This document shows positions 34,242 through 43,770 of a DNA stretch of 64,000 nucleotides, one piece after another (position 1 is the first letter of the stretch; the number at the start of each line of letters is the position of its first letter). The notes under the pieces are model-generated. The model did not search any database. It was not told where the DNA came from and worked only from the letters and a program-made list of their open reading frames with translations. This stretch comes from Thalassospira sp. TSL5-1 (GTDB taxonomy: Bacteria > Pseudomonadota > Alphaproteobacteria > Rhodospirillales > Thalassospiraceae). The translations under genes were made by a program, and so were the position numbers. The DNA lies in assembly GCF_001907695.1 (NCBI RefSeq), contig NZ_KV880638.1, positions 186,882 to 250,881 of the forward strand. Reading direction: 5' to 3'.

Positions 34242-36509
34242 ATGGAAGAAAAAGAAATTAAGGTTCGTGACCGCGAAGCACTGCTGTTCCATTCCAGCGG
34301 CCGCCCCGGAAAAATCGAAATTACCGCCTCCAAGCCGCTGACCACCCAGCGCGATCTTTCCCTGGCCTATTCGCCGGGTGTGGCAGTTCCCTGTCTTGAA
34401 ATCGCGAAAAACCCGGCCACTGCCTATGATTACACCTCCAAGGGTAACATGGTGGCGGTTATTTCCAACGGGACTGCCGTTTTGGGCCTGGGGAATTTGG
34501 GCGCGCTGGCCTCCAAGCCGGTGATGGAAGGCAAGGCGGTTCTGTTCAAACGTTTTGCCGATGTTGACGGCCTTGATCTTGAAGTTTCCACCGAGGATGT
34601 TGACGAATTCGTCAATTGCGTTCGTTTTCTGGGCGCGACCTTTGGCGGCATCAACCTTGAAGACATCAAGGCACCGGAATGCTTTATCATTGAAAGCCGC
34701 CTGCGCGAGGTGATGGATATTCCGGTTTTCCATGATGACCAGCATGGCACCGCAATTATCGCTGCTTCGGGCCTGATTAACGCCTGTGATTTAACGGGGC
34801 GTGACCTGGCCGACATTAAACTGGTGGTGAATGGGGCAGGGGCTGCTGCCATTGCCGTTGCCGCCCTGGTGAAAAGCATGGGTGTGACGCCTGATAATGT
34901 CATCATGTGCGATTCTCGTGGCGTTATCTATAAGGGCCGCGAAGATGGCATGAATCAGTGGAAATCGGCCCATGCCGCCGATACCGATGCCCGCACCCTG
35001 GAAGATGCCATGAAGGGGGCAGATGCGGTTTTTGGCCTGTCGGTCAAAGGGGCGATTACCCCCGCGATGGTCAAAAGCATGGCCAAACGGCCAATCATTT
35101 TTGCAATGGCCAACCCGGACCCTGAAATTTCCCCCGAGGAAGTCGCCGAAATTCGCGATGATGCAATTTGTGCCACCGGCCGGTCGGATTATCCGAACCA
35201 GATCAACAACGTGCTGGGCTTCCCCTATATCTTCCGGGGCGCGCTGGATGTTCAGGCATCGACCATCAATGAAGAAATGAAAATCGCGGCCGCCCATGCG
35301 GTGGCGGCACTTGCGCGTGAAGACGTGCCTGACGAGGTCGCAGCGGCCTATTCCGGCCGTCGGCTGCAATATGGCCCGGAATATATCATTCCCGCGCCGT
35401 TTGACCCGCGCCTGATTATTGCGGTGCCCAAGGCGGTGGCCCAGGCGGCAATGGATAGTGGTGTTGCCCGCAAACCGATTTTTGATATGGGCGAATATGA
35501 AAACCAGTTGCGCAGCCGTTTGGACCCGACAGCGGCCCATTTGCAACTGATTTCCGATTATGTCCGTGCCCACCCCAAACGCATCGCCTTTGCCGAAGGC
35601 GAAGAAGAAACCGTGATCCGCGCGGCTGCGGCCTTCCGCAATTCGGGCTATGGCACGCCCATTCTGGTGGGCCGTGAAGACCGTATTTTGCACACGGCAA
35701 AGCAGCTGGGTATTGAAAGCCTGGAAGGGGTGGAAATTACCAATGCCGCCCTGTCCCATGACAACCGCAAATATGCCGAGTTCCTGTATGAACGTTTGCA
35801 GCGCAAAGGTTATTTGTGGCGGGATTGCCAGCGCATGGTAAATCAGAAACGCAATGTGTTTGCTGCCACGATGGTGGCAATGGGCCAGGCGGATGGCATG
35901 ATTACCGGCTTGACGCGGAACTTTAACCGCAGCTTTACCGATATCAGTTCCGTGATCGATGCCAAGGATGGCGAAATTCCGATGGGGCTGTCGATTGCCA
36001 TTGCCAAGGGTCGCACGGTGTTTATCGCCGATACCCGCGTGCATGATGTGCCCGATGCCGAACAATTGGCCGAAATTGCCATTCAGGCGGCAAAGAAGGC
36101 TCGTCAATTGGGGCATGAACCACGTGTCGCCATGATTTCGCATTCGACCTTTGGCAATCCCTGGACCGAGGATACCGACCGTATTCGCGAGGCGGTCTCG
36201 ATCTTGGAAAATTCGGATGTCGATTTCGAGTTTGATGGCGATATGAGTGTCGATGTCGCGCTTGATACCGAACTTCTGAAGCTGTACCCGTTCTGCCGCC
36301 TCTCTGGCCCGGCCAATGTGCTGGTGATGCCGGCCCTTCATGCCGCAACCACGGCATCCAAGCTTTTGGGCAAACTGGGCGGTGGCACAGTGATTGGCCC
36401 GGTCATGATTGGCTTGGCCAAACCGGCCCAGATTACGCAAATGGGGGCAACCGTGAACGACCTGGTCAATCTGGCAGCCCTTGCCGCGCATGAGGCGGAA
36501 CACGGTTAA
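34242..36509 (+). CDS. maeB: NADP-dependent malic enzyme, MaeB type
   Basis: Decarboxylates malate to pyruvate with NADP reduction. The 755-residue protein has the two-part MaeB design: malic enzyme domain (residues 1-410; SPGVAVPC, VFHDDQHGTAII, GAGAAAIAVA, FAMANPDPEI) fused to a phosphotransacetylase-like domain (430-755; RIAFAEGEEETVIRAA, NFNRSF, SHSTFGNP). In known MaeB proteins the second domain lacks transacetylase activity and binds acetyl-CoA as an allosteric inhibitor. ATG 34242. It stands alone, ending before a long hairpin. Confidence 0.96.
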   Translation: MEEKEIKVRDREALLFHSSGRPGKIEITASKPLTTQRDLSLAYSPGVAVPCLEIAKNPATAYDYTSKGNMVAVISNGTAVLGLGNLGALASKPVMEGKAVLFKRFADVDGLDLEVSTEDVDEFVNCVRFLGATFGGINLEDIKAPECFIIESRLREVMDIPVFHDDQHGTAIIAASGLINACDLTGRDLADIKLVVNGAGAAAIAVAALVKSMGVTPDNVIMCDSRGVIYKGREDGMNQWKSAHAADTDARTLEDAMKGADAVFGLSVKGAITPAMVKSMAKRPIIFAMANPDPEISPEEVAEIRDDAICATGRSDYPNQINNVLGFPYIFRGALDVQASTINEEMKIAAAHAVAALAREDVPDEVAAAYSGRRLQYGPEYIIPAPFDPRLIIAVPKAVAQAAMDSGVARKPIFDMGEYENQLRSRLDPTAAHLQLISDYVRAHPKRIAFAEGEEETVIRAAAAFRNSGYGTPILVGREDRILHTAKQLGIESLEGVEITNAALSHDNRKYAEFLYERLQRKGYLWRDCQRMVNQKRNVFAATMVAMGQADGMITGLTRNFNRSFTDISSVIDAKDGEIPMGLSIAIAKGRTVFIADTRVHDVPDAEQLAEIAIQAAKKARQLGHEPRVAMISHSTFGNPWTEDTDRIREAVSILENSDVDFEFDGDMSVDVALDTELLKLYPFCRLSGPANVLVMPALHAATTASKLLGKLGGGTVIGPVMIGLAKPAQITQMGATVNDLVNLAALAAHEAEHG

Positions 36510-36600
36510 GCATGCCTTTCCCGGTTTCTTGTTGACCGGGTTATGATGCCGTTCACTTTGGCGGTTTTGTCCTTTGGGCGGTAAAAACATCATCTGATAG

Positions 36601-36644
36601 GATATGGCGGAAACGGGAGACCCGATTTCCGCCATATCTGTTTT
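36601..36644 (+). terminator. Long hairpin terminator after maeB
   Basis: GATATGGCGGAAACGGG (36601-36617) pairs with CCCG-A-TTTCCGCCATATC (36621-36638) over 17 bp with one bulged A, loop AGA; CTGTTTTA follows. A smaller CCCGGT/ACCGGG dyad lies at about 36519-36540. Confidence 0.75.
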
Positions 36645-36694
36645 ATAATGTGGCGTAAATTGACCACGGATCGACGAAAGAAGGATCGAACCTG

Positions 36695-37147
36695 ATGCAG
36701 CGCCTTGTCGCTATTTTTGCTTTTTTGCTGATCGTGCCGGTTTTATCGGCCTGCAATGACGAGGTCAGCGCTGAACCCAGTGCGGATGAAATTACCACAG
36801 CCGTGATCGAGCGTTTTCGCAACGATCCCTATGCCCGTGTCGCCCATGTGGAGAATGTGCATAAAACCAACAGCGTGCCCGAAGGCGACGGTGTAGTGAC
36901 GGTGATGGTCAGCTATGACATGGTTTTTGACCGCAGCATTGCCGAGTTCGCCGATGATGTGATGGAGCAGGGCGCACAGGCCGGAAACCTTGACGCAGCG
37001 GGTGAGGCCGCCCGCGATGCGGTGGATGTTTTCAAAATGAAAATGCTGGCCCTGAAGGAAGGTGGCTTTACTGTTGGCGATCGACGTGGGATCAGCAATG
37101 AAATTCGGCTGGTAAAATCGGAAAAAGGCTGGATTTATCGACCTTAG
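36695..37147 (+). CDS. Putative lipoprotein of unknown function
   Basis: 150 residues with a lipoprotein signal peptide: MQRLVAIFAFLLIVPVLSAC, the lipobox LSAC placing the lipidated cysteine at residue 20. The mature part has a helical stretch (ADEITTAVIERFRNDPYARVAHVENV) and then a beta-rich part ending RLVKSEKGWIYRP, recalling small periplasmic NTF2-like or Lys-rich lipoproteins. I recognise no family. GAAAGAAGGATCG gives a weak ribosome site. It lies alone between terminators and is convergent with the Bax-like gene. Confidence 0.8.
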   Translation: MQRLVAIFAFLLIVPVLSACNDEVSAEPSADEITTAVIERFRNDPYARVAHVENVHKTNSVPEGDGVVTVMVSYDMVFDRSIAEFADDVMEQGAQAGNLDAAGEAARDAVDVFKMKMLALKEGGFTVGDRRGISNEIRLVKSEKGWIYRP

Positions 37148-37170
37148 CGTCTTTAAGCCGGACGATAAAA

Positions 37171-37206
37171 AAAAAAGGGGTGTCCAAACAAGGGCACCCC
37201 TTTTTT
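37171..37206. terminator. Bidirectional terminator between convergent genes
   Basis: Stem AAAAAAGGGGTGTCC/GGGCACCCCTTTTTT, one wobble, loop AAACAA. It can end both the lipoprotein gene and the Bax-like gene. Confidence 0.93.
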
Positions 37207-37225
37207 CGTCATCTGATTTGCCGGT

Positions 37226-38215
37226 TTAATCCTGCAACGATGCCAGAAGGTTTGGTGGCGGCGGTACATCCTCGGCGGCAAACTTCATGCCATCGAGGTC
37301 ATCAAGATTATTGGCCCGCATGATGGCATGCAGGGATTCGACATAATCTTCGCCCCGTTCGGAATATTTCAGCAGCGTATTGGCCAGTTCCCAGCCCGTG
37401 ATGCTGTCGCCTTCGGCACGCAGACGGGCGCGTTCTTCACGCAGGGACTTGTATGCCGGGTGGGAATTGATGTTTCGCGCATAGGCCCGCACGGAATCCA
37501 TCAGGGTGTCAAACGCCTTGATCACATGGGTTTTACCCTCTTCGCGATCTTCGGGGACAATGCCTTCTTCCTCGTTATAGGCCCACTGGCCAAACAGGGC
37601 ATTGCCCTTGCGGACAAAACGCGAGGTTCCCCAGCCGCTTTCTTCTGCCGACTGCGCCAGAATCAGCGAGGGCGGGATAATATCAATGCGTTCAAGCAGG
37701 GCCGAAATACCGCCGCTTTCGACGCGGTAGCGTTTCATCATTTTTTCGACCCATTTTTGCTGGGTCGGTGTTGCTGGCACACCGGCATATTCGTTGCTTT
37801 GAATGGACAGCAACCGGTCACGCCGGGCGGTAATTTCTTCGTTGACCCGCAGGGCAAGCGGCAAAATGATGCGCAGGAAAATCTGTTTGCGTTCCGCAAC
37901 CGAGCTTAAATCGCGCAGGCCTTTGGGGACACGCTTGATATAAACACGGGGAATGGCATCAGAATTACCCAGTTTATAGTCGATGCTTTTGAAATACTGA
38001 TCAAGCGCGACCACTTCCGGGTCCCGCTGATAAAGCTTTTTAACCTTCGGTTTTTCCGGCTTTACCGGCACAACGACCGAGGCATCAATCACCATGCCAG
38101 CCGGTTTCGGGGCAATATCAAAGTCGCCAAACATCAGCGCATATTGCAAGCCTACTGCGCCGATTAACGACGCAAGTGCGACTTTTGTAAATGTCGTCTG
38201 GTTTGCGCTACTCAT
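37226..38215 (-). CDS. Glucosaminidase domain protein, Bax-like
   Basis: 329 residues. One N-terminal membrane anchor (residues 10-29) leads to a periplasmic lysozyme-fold glucosaminidase domain similar to the E. coli Bax protein. The motif AQSAEESGWGTSRFVRKGNALFGQW carries the presumed catalytic Glu, and YSERGEDYVESLHAIMRANNL is the family's C-terminal part. It probably cuts peptidoglycan glycan strands. Between anchor and domain lies a Pro/Lys-rich linker (VPVKPEKPKVKK). ATG 38215 after AGGATC-type sequence. Role in shape or turnover not shown. Confidence 0.85.
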   Translation of the reverse strand: MSSANQTTFTKVALASLIGAVGLQYALMFGDFDIAPKPAGMVIDASVVVPVKPEKPKVKKLYQRDPEVVALDQYFKSIDYKLGNSDAIPRVYIKRVPKGLRDLSSVAERKQIFLRIILPLALRVNEEITARRDRLLSIQSNEYAGVPATPTQQKWVEKMMKRYRVESGGISALLERIDIIPPSLILAQSAEESGWGTSRFVRKGNALFGQWAYNEEEGIVPEDREEGKTHVIKAFDTLMDSVRAYARNINSHPAYKSLREERARLRAEGDSITGWELANTLLKYSERGEDYVESLHAIMRANNLDDLDGMKFAAEDVPPPPNLLASLQD

Positions 38216-38694
38216 TCATCTCTCTCCAGGATCATTGAACCTGTTAGTTATCCGCGCCCAATTACCTATGACCGGCCCGGGAAAGCGGTGCAATCGGAAA
38301 AAAAACAACGCACGGTCAAACCCCCGCTAATGCTTGCGTTCCGCACAATGGCACAAACGCATCACGAACCCGAAAGATCGCGACGGGGCTTTAAAAAGTT
38401 ACGAATCGGTTAATGGTGGTTGTTTCCACCCATTCTTGTCGGGGCGGAATGGCCTTTTCCAAACCCGTATAACTGCCGCAGGATCCGGTATTTATGGCAC
38501 AACCATACTTTATGTGGTGTGCAATTGTGATGTACGGCAATACATCATGTGGAAAGGGCATTCAAGCGTACAATGCCGTAAATCGCGCCGAGATCCTGCC
38601 AGCCGGTTTATCCGTTGGAAAACCGATAGCGGATGATTCCGGCGCGATTATGAAAAGATCGTGGTCATAGCATGAGGTGGCATTTTGCCACCAA
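38216..38694. other. 479-bp intergenic region without a supported gene
   Basis: Between nfuA and the Bax-like gene, both minus strand. A 100-codon frame (38334-38636, plus) has no ribosome site and Arg/Cys/Ser-rich composition unlike a protein. A weak dyad GGTTTATCCG...GCGGATGATTCC lies near 38602-38640. No tRNA is seen. Confidence 0.5.
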
Positions 38695-39267
38695 TCAGTA
38701 TTCCGCCATTACCGGTTCAACGGCCTGCACTTCGGGCACATAATAGCGCAGCATGTTTTCGATACCCATTTTCAGGGTTGCGGTGCTGCTGGGGCAGCCA
38801 GAGCAGGCGCCGTGCATTTCCAGATAGACAACACCATCTTCAAATTTGTGGAAAACGATGTCACCGCCATCCTGGGCGACGGCCGGGCGTACACGGGTAT
38901 CAAGCAGTTCCTTGATCTGGCTGACCAGTTCGTCATCCCCTTCAGAGGCGGAACTGGTTGCCTTGGTGGCATCGCTGCCCTGATCGAGAACAGGCTGGCC
39001 GGAGGTGTAATGCTCCATGATCCCGCCAAGGATTTGCGGCTTTAAGGTTTGCCAGTCACGGCCCTCTTCCTTGGTGATGGTGATAAAGTCACCCCCAAGA
39101 AAGACACCGGTAATACCGTCAACTTCAAACAGCTTGCGCGCCAGCGGCGATTTCACATGTTCATCGTTGCTGGTGAAATTGGCCGTTCCCTGGCGGCCCA
39201 TAACTTCTTCACCCGGAAGAAATTTAAGGGTGGCGGGATTCGGGGTTGGTTCGGTTTGTATGAACAT
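38695..39267 (-). CDS. NifU family Fe-S biogenesis protein, NfuA-like
   Basis: Carries and hands over Fe-S clusters. The N-terminal NFU-N domain starts FIQTEPTPNPATLKFLPG; the C-terminal NifU-like domain has DTRVRPAVAQDGGDI and the cluster motif CSGCPSS (Cys155, Cys158). 190 residues from ATG 39267, preceded by AAGGA at ten bases; a TTG three codons upstream is less likely. An acidic linker (GSDATKATSSASEGDDE) joins the domains. It is the NFU1/NfuA group common in alphaproteobacteria. Monocistronic as far as seen. Confidence 0.94.
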   Translation of the reverse strand: MFIQTEPTPNPATLKFLPGEEVMGRQGTANFTSNDEHVKSPLARKLFEVDGITGVFLGGDFITITKEEGRDWQTLKPQILGGIMEHYTSGQPVLDQGSDATKATSSASEGDDELVSQIKELLDTRVRPAVAQDGGDIVFHKFEDGVVYLEMHGACSGCPSSTATLKMGIENMLRYYVPEVQAVEPVMAEY

Positions 39268-39417
39268 TGTCACCAAGTCCTTTTTCTGTGGCGCCGCACG
39301 TATGGCTCCGGGCGGCAGCCCTCATGTCTTTCGCTTTGGTCTCTAAATGGGCCAATTTTTCAAAAAGATCAAGTCCGACTATGCAACTCGGGTATTCATC
39401 AAAATACCATATTGCGC

Positions 39418-40392
39418 CTAGCGTTGCAGGATACTGATGATTTCATTCATCTGGGTGCGGGCCCGCAGAAGGTAAAAACCCAGACCGGCAAGATGGTTGG
39501 GCAGAATGATACCATCGGCCGATCCGTTAATTACCACCAGCGGGTCCAGTTTTGCGGCCGACTGCAAGGATGCAACCATTTCCGCCCAGATCTGGCTGAC
39601 CTGGCGTTCATTGAGGATATTCTCGAAATCGGTGCCAAGGTCCCGCAGGATCAGGCTATAGGTGTAAAGCCTGCCCTTGGTGGCGTAAAATACGTCATCT
39701 GCCGTGGTATCGAAAATCGACGGGTGGGCCACCTTGTTGTCAATCAGGGCCGATGCCGACCCCAGATCATTGGCAATGCGTCCCAGGGTTTCCTGTAAAT
39801 TGTCCGCACGGCGTTCAAAAACCGCATTGCCGGCGGCCAGCCGTTCGTTATAGCGCAACAGGGCAGAAATGGCCTGGCGGTATTGCTGTTCGGACGATAC
39901 ACCGGGCAGAAGCGAGATGCTGGGATCAAAGACCCATTTGTCACCACGGAATTTTAACGCACCGGCAGCGTTATCAAGATCACTGTCAACCTGGCTGGAT
40001 CCGCGTGCCCGGCCAATCTGGTCGGACATTTCGATGGCGAATCGCGACAGGGCGTAAATAATGCCGGTTTGGTAATTCGGCATATTGTCTAGCGCGGCAC
40101 CGGGCATAAAGAACGGGTCATTTGCCGTCCAGTCATGCTGGTTAACCTCGCGGTCAATCAGGGCTGCAGCGGTGGCAACGGCATGGCTGCCCCCCTGATA
40201 ATTCCCGGTAAAATCGGTATTATCGTCGATATTTTGCACGATGATCATGCCGACCGGATAATAAATCAGCGCGAGAACAACAATCACGGCAAATGCGCGA
40301 AGCCAGAAACGGCCGCTTGTGAAAAAGCCGCGCAATTTTGCACCAAAACCCTTGATGCCGCCTTTGTTGTATAGGTAATCGTCTTCGATCAT
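39418..40392 (-). CDS. DUF2333 family membrane-anchored protein
   Basis: 324 residues. One transmembrane segment at residues 30-52 (FWLRAFAVIVVLALIYYPVG) and a mostly helical periplasmic domain. The segment GGSHAVATAAALIDREVNQHDWTANDPFF and ending RARTQMNEIISILQR match the DUF2333 outline. The family's function is unknown. ATG 40392 is preceded by GGAACAGGAC. It lies 70 bp after the L,D-transpeptidase gene on the same strand, so a link to the cell wall is possible but unproven. Confidence 0.82.
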   Translation of the reverse strand: MIEDDYLYNKGGIKGFGAKLRGFFTSGRFWLRAFAVIVVLALIYYPVGMIIVQNIDDNTDFTGNYQGGSHAVATAAALIDREVNQHDWTANDPFFMPGAALDNMPNYQTGIIYALSRFAIEMSDQIGRARGSSQVDSDLDNAAGALKFRGDKWVFDPSISLLPGVSSEQQYRQAISALLRYNERLAAGNAVFERRADNLQETLGRIANDLGSASALIDNKVAHPSIFDTTADDVFYATKGRLYTYSLILRDLGTDFENILNERQVSQIWAEMVASLQSAAKLDPLVVINGSADGIILPNHLAGLGFYLLRARTQMNEIISILQR

Positions 40393-40461
40393 GTCCTGTT
40401 CCGGTCTGATGAATGTACGATGATCAAACTAGGGTCTTGGCGGTTTGGCCGCAAGGATATG

Positions 40462-41016
40462 TTAGGCCTGATCTGATTTCCCGGCCTTGATACAAAGTCG
40501 TGTTGCCGTGTCGCAGCCTGCCAGAATCTCATAAAGATCATTGCGGGCAAGGGCAATGCAGCCTTCTGTGCCTTCGTAGTTGGGGCGTGCAATATGGATG
40601 AAAATGGCCGATCCCTGTCCTGTCACGGCTGGGCTGTCATTATGGTCCAGGGTGATAATCACGTCATATACAGGGTCGTCGCGCCAAAGCTTCTCGTGGC
40701 TGGCGTCAAAGGGCAGGCGCACCGGGCGGTTATAATGGCTGTTTGACGGAGCGTCGCACCAGCCGTCCTCGGGCGTAATAATGTGGGTGGGCAGGCCGGT
40801 TTTGGGGGCCGGGACCCTGTCCGCCCGATACATCACGTAACGCAGCTTCCATTCGCCAATCGGGCTGGCCCCGTCGCCTTCGCTTTTATGGGGGGTCATG
40901 CCCGCCTTGCCAATTGCGGCGCGGTATTTTTTTCCCATAAAGGTCAGTTTACCGGTTTCATCAACCGTGATCCGTGGCGCTGCAGTGCCGGACTTCGCGC
41001 TTTTCTGGTCGGCCAT
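40462..41016 (-). CDS. L,D-transpeptidase (YkuD domain) without signal peptide
   Basis: 184-residue YkuD-fold protein. The catalytic region reads FIHIARPNYEGTEGCIALARNDL, with His in HIARPNY and the nucleophilic Cys in EGCIAL. Such enzymes form 3-3 crosslinks or attach proteins to peptidoglycan in the periplasm, but neither start offers a signal peptide. The frame is open to 41154, yet that part crosses the ppa terminator, so ATG 41016 was chosen. It is downstream of ppa and upstream of DUF2333. Confidence 0.83.
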   Translation of the reverse strand: MADQKSAKSGTAAPRITVDETGKLTFMGKKYRAAIGKAGMTPHKSEGDGASPIGEWKLRYVMYRADRVPAPKTGLPTHIITPEDGWCDAPSNSHYNRPVRLPFDASHEKLWRDDPVYDVIITLDHNDSPAVTGQGSAIFIHIARPNYEGTEGCIALARNDLYEILAGCDTATRLCIKAGKSDQA

Positions 41017-41120
41017 GATGGTAAAATTCCCTGGTTGTATTCTGTTTTTTGGGATGCGGTGTTGATCGCTGCCATTAAATGACGGGAATTTGGCATGGCA
41101 ATGACGGGGTATGAAAATGA

Positions 41121-41148
41121 CAACGCCCCGCAACGTTGCAGGGCGTTG
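41121..41148 (-). terminator. ppa terminator
   Basis: CAACGCCC(C)GCAAC/GTTGC(A)GGGCGTTG dyad with almost no loop beyond the centre; TCATTTT follows on the minus strand. Confidence 0.7.
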
Positions 41149-41203
41149 TATCATATCGGTCTGAATATTGCTGTTATCGTGATGACAGCAAAACCATTAA
41201 GGT

Positions 41204-41728
41204 TTATTTCGCAAAACGTTTGATTGCGGCTTCGATCAATTCGGCGGCGGTTTCAGAACCTTTCCAGCCGGTTACTTTGACCCATTTGCCTTTTTCAAGG
41301 TCTTTGTAACGCTCGAAGAAATGCTGGATCTGGTCGCGCAGGATTTCCGGCAGGTCTTCGTGCGATTTGATGTCTTTGTAGTAAGGATCGACCTTTTCGT
41401 GCGGCACGCAGATCAGTTTTTCGTCCATGCCCGCTTCGTCTTCCATCATCAGCACGCCAATCGGACGGGCCCGAATGACAGAACCGGCAACCACCGGCTC
41501 GCGGAACATGACCATTGCGTCGACCGGGTCGCCATCTTCGCCAAGGGTGTTGGGAATGAAGCCGTAATTGACCGGATAATACATCGAGGTATGCAGGAAA
41601 CGGTCCACGAACAGCGCCCCTGAATCCTTGTCGACTTCGTATTTGATCGGCCCGCCCTGCGGGATTTCAATGACAACGTTAACGTCCCAGGGAACGTCTT
41701 TACCAACCGCAATCTTGCTGAGGTCCAT
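41204..41728 (-). CDS. ppa: Inorganic diphosphatase
   Basis: Hydrolyses pyrophosphate and pulls biosynthetic reactions forward. Family I soluble enzyme, 174 residues. Metal-binding acids lie in the signature EDGDPVDAMV (D-x-D-P-V-D), and YGFIPNTLGEDGDP, KYEVDKDSG and GWKGSETAAELI are conserved. ATG 41728 follows AAGGGTGTTACCCG. Cytoplasmic; it needs Mg2+. Single gene ended by a hairpin at 41121. Confidence 0.97.
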   Translation of the reverse strand: MDLSKIAVGKDVPWDVNVVIEIPQGGPIKYEVDKDSGALFVDRFLHTSMYYPVNYGFIPNTLGEDGDPVDAMVMFREPVVAGSVIRARPIGVLMMEDEAGMDEKLICVPHEKVDPYYKDIKSHEDLPEILRDQIQHFFERYKDLEKGKWVKVTGWKGSETAAELIEAAIKRFAK

Positions 41729-41890
41729 CGGGTAACACCCTTTCGCATATGCTTCAGATCACCCGTTGCCGGGCGTGGTTATGGGATTCATTTGGCACCT
41801 TGATTGAGGCGACAAAAATGATGCCGCCCTTTTATCGCGAAATGCGCAATGTTCCAAGAACCTGCTTGTTCACCCTTGGTCGCGGTGGCG

Positions 41891-42739
41891 TTATTCCGCT
41901 GCTTCCGGCGGTAAAAACATGCTTTGTACAGGATGAAAGCGTTGTTTTTCAGCTTCCAGGGTGCGAAAGAGCAAGCCGTTATCGCTGGCACCGGAATGGC
42001 GCTGGGCTATTTTGCGAGCATGGAAAAGATGCAAAACAGGCGAGCTGTATTCCAGGTTTTTGCGCCGAATACCTGCCCGGATCAAACGGAGGATAAAGTC
42101 AGAATCCTCCAGGCCGTGGCTTTGATAGGCTTCGTCAAAACCGGCAACTTTATCAATGTCTTCGCGGAAAACGGCCAGATTACAGGCCTGGGCCTTTTTC
42201 CACGATGTTTCATATTGCCACATGCTTTTGTGTGATTGCGGCAGGGGCATAAACTGGAACGGCCGATTGCATTGCCCGGTAATGCCAAGTCCAAATAAAG
42301 CAGCCCGTGGCCATTTATGGAACGCGGGCTGGTTGCGCATGACGAATTCGGTAAAGCGGCGCTTTAAAAAGACGCGCTTGCCGGTGACAAAACAGCCCGG
42401 GGTCGCTGCCGCCCGGTGTTTGGCGATAAAATCGGGCATGACACAGCAATCGCCATCAATAAAGATCGTCAGGTCTCCCCGTGCGAGCTTAAGCGCGCCA
42501 TTTCTGACCTCGGACAGGCGAAATCCCCTGTCTTCCTGCCAAAAATGCCGGATCGGAATGTCACTTTGATTGGCAAAACGGGCGATGAGGTCGCGGGTTT
42601 CATCTTTGGACCCGTCATCCGCGACAATGATTTCAAAATGCCGGTCTTTTTGATCCAGCAATGATTTCAACACCATTGCAAGCGCTGTCGGCCAGTTGTA
42701 AGTGGCGACAATCACCGAAACGAGACTGGATTTCGACAT
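41891..42739 (-). CDS. Glycosyltransferase family 2 protein
   Basis: GT-A fold glycosyltransferase, 282 residues. The N-terminal nucleotide-sugar region SVIVATYNWPTALAMVLKSL and EIIVADDGSKDETRDLI is followed by the metal-binding DxD-type motif FIDGDC. The C-terminal part, GFDEAYQSHGLEDSDFILRLIRAG, is the galactosyltransferase-C-like region (GLED). Such enzymes build LPS core or capsule sugars. It is a lone minus-strand gene; the acceptor cannot be told. Confidence 0.9.
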   Translation of the reverse strand: MSKSSLVSVIVATYNWPTALAMVLKSLLDQKDRHFEIIVADDGSKDETRDLIARFANQSDIPIRHFWQEDRGFRLSEVRNGALKLARGDLTIFIDGDCCVMPDFIAKHRAAATPGCFVTGKRVFLKRRFTEFVMRNQPAFHKWPRAALFGLGITGQCNRPFQFMPLPQSHKSMWQYETSWKKAQACNLAVFREDIDKVAGFDEAYQSHGLEDSDFILRLIRAGIRRKNLEYSSPVLHLFHARKIAQRHSGASDNGLLFRTLEAEKQRFHPVQSMFLPPEAAE

Positions 42740-42840
42740 CTTTCCCCCGATACAAGATCACATCCCTCATTATTGCCCCTTAACAATAATGTGATTGAAA
42801 GTTGTACATAGGTGGGGAAGTCGGGGCAATAGCCAGATGG

Positions 42841-43770
42841 TTACAGATCGGTATTTTCGTACACTTCACGACCAATCAATTGGCGAATCCAGTCTGCTGC
42901 GGCCATGACGGCCGGGTCGCGTTCACGCGAGGGGCGAATGAGAAGCCGATACCACCAGCTGGACATGAAATCAGGAAAATTCAGCATGACCAGTTCTCCG
43001 CGATCAACATATTTGCGCGAGATCACATCGGTGCTGGCAACAATGCCATGTCCTTCGCGTGCGGCCTCCAGTGCCCAGATATGGTGGCTGAAGGTCCAGC
43101 AGTCCGACAGGGAAAAGCGGGTATTTTCAAACCAGGACGTGATTTGGGCAAACTGTTCGCTGTCACTGTCAATGAGCAGAATATCGCGGGGTTCCAGCTT
43201 GGTGACGTCAACACTGGTCCGGTCAAATCCACGGTGTTCCAGCCATTGCGGGGCAACCAGCGCGTGATAGATTTCCGGCGTTAACAGTTCCATCGTCCAG
43301 CCTTCCGGGCCAGACAGGTCCCTGGGGGCGATTTGCAGGGCCAAGTCAATTTCAAGTGGGTCAAGATCGTCATCAAACTCGATCTTGCGAAATTGTACGG
43401 GAATATCTTCGGGAATGACGGCACGCAGGCTATCGAGTTCCTCGATCAGAATGCTGAGCGCCGGGGTTGCCAGGGCGCCAATGCGAATGGCGCCGCCCTT
43501 GTCGGGGCCGATTTCCCCGGTAATGCCGGAAATATCATCCAGGGCAGCGGTCAGGCGGGGCAAAAGCTGGCATGCCGATTTGGTCAGCGACAGGCCCCGT
43601 CCCTTGCGCATGAACAATACCACACCCAGGCTTTCCTCAAGTTGGCGCAACTGATGGCTGATCGCACTTTGGGTGACGTTCAGTTCCTCGGCAGCATCTT
43701 TGACGCTTTGATGCCGGGCAGTGGCTTCAAAGGCGACAAGGGCGCGTAAGGGTGGCAATTTGCGACGCAT
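42841..43770 (-). CDS. LysR family transcriptional regulator, GcvA-like
   Basis: 309-residue LysR-type regulator. The opening RRKLPPLRALVAFEATARHQSVKDAAEELNVTQSAISHQLRQLEESLG is the helix-turn-helix of the GcvA-type subgroup, and residues 90-300 are the effector-binding part. It is divergent from the EamA transporter gene at 44092 with a 321-bp gap holding a long dyad, so it may regulate that transporter. Ligand unknown. Confidence 0.93.
   Translation of the reverse strand: MRRKLPPLRALVAFEATARHQSVKDAAEELNVTQSAISHQLRQLEESLGVVLFMRKGRGLSLTKSACQLLPRLTAALDDISGITGEIGPDKGGAIRIGALATPALSILIEELDSLRAVIPEDIPVQFRKIEFDDDLDPLEIDLALQIAPRDLSGPEGWTMELLTPEIYHALVAPQWLEHRGFDRTSVDVTKLEPRDILLIDSDSEQFAQITSWFENTRFSLSDCWTFSHHIWALEAAREGHGIVASTDVISRKYVDRGELVMLNFPDFMSSWWYRLLIRPSRERDPAVMAAADWIRQLIGREVYENTDL

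Noticed and set aside
34791-36635. 614-codon minus-strand frame antisense to maeB
   Set aside because: Its composition (His, Gln, Arg, Asn-rich, few conserved patterns) is that of an antisense shadow of a well-coded gene; maeB on the plus strand is certain.
38334-38636. 100-codon plus-strand frame in the gap before nfuA
   Set aside because: No ribosome site, odd composition and no recognisable feature; treated as noncoding.
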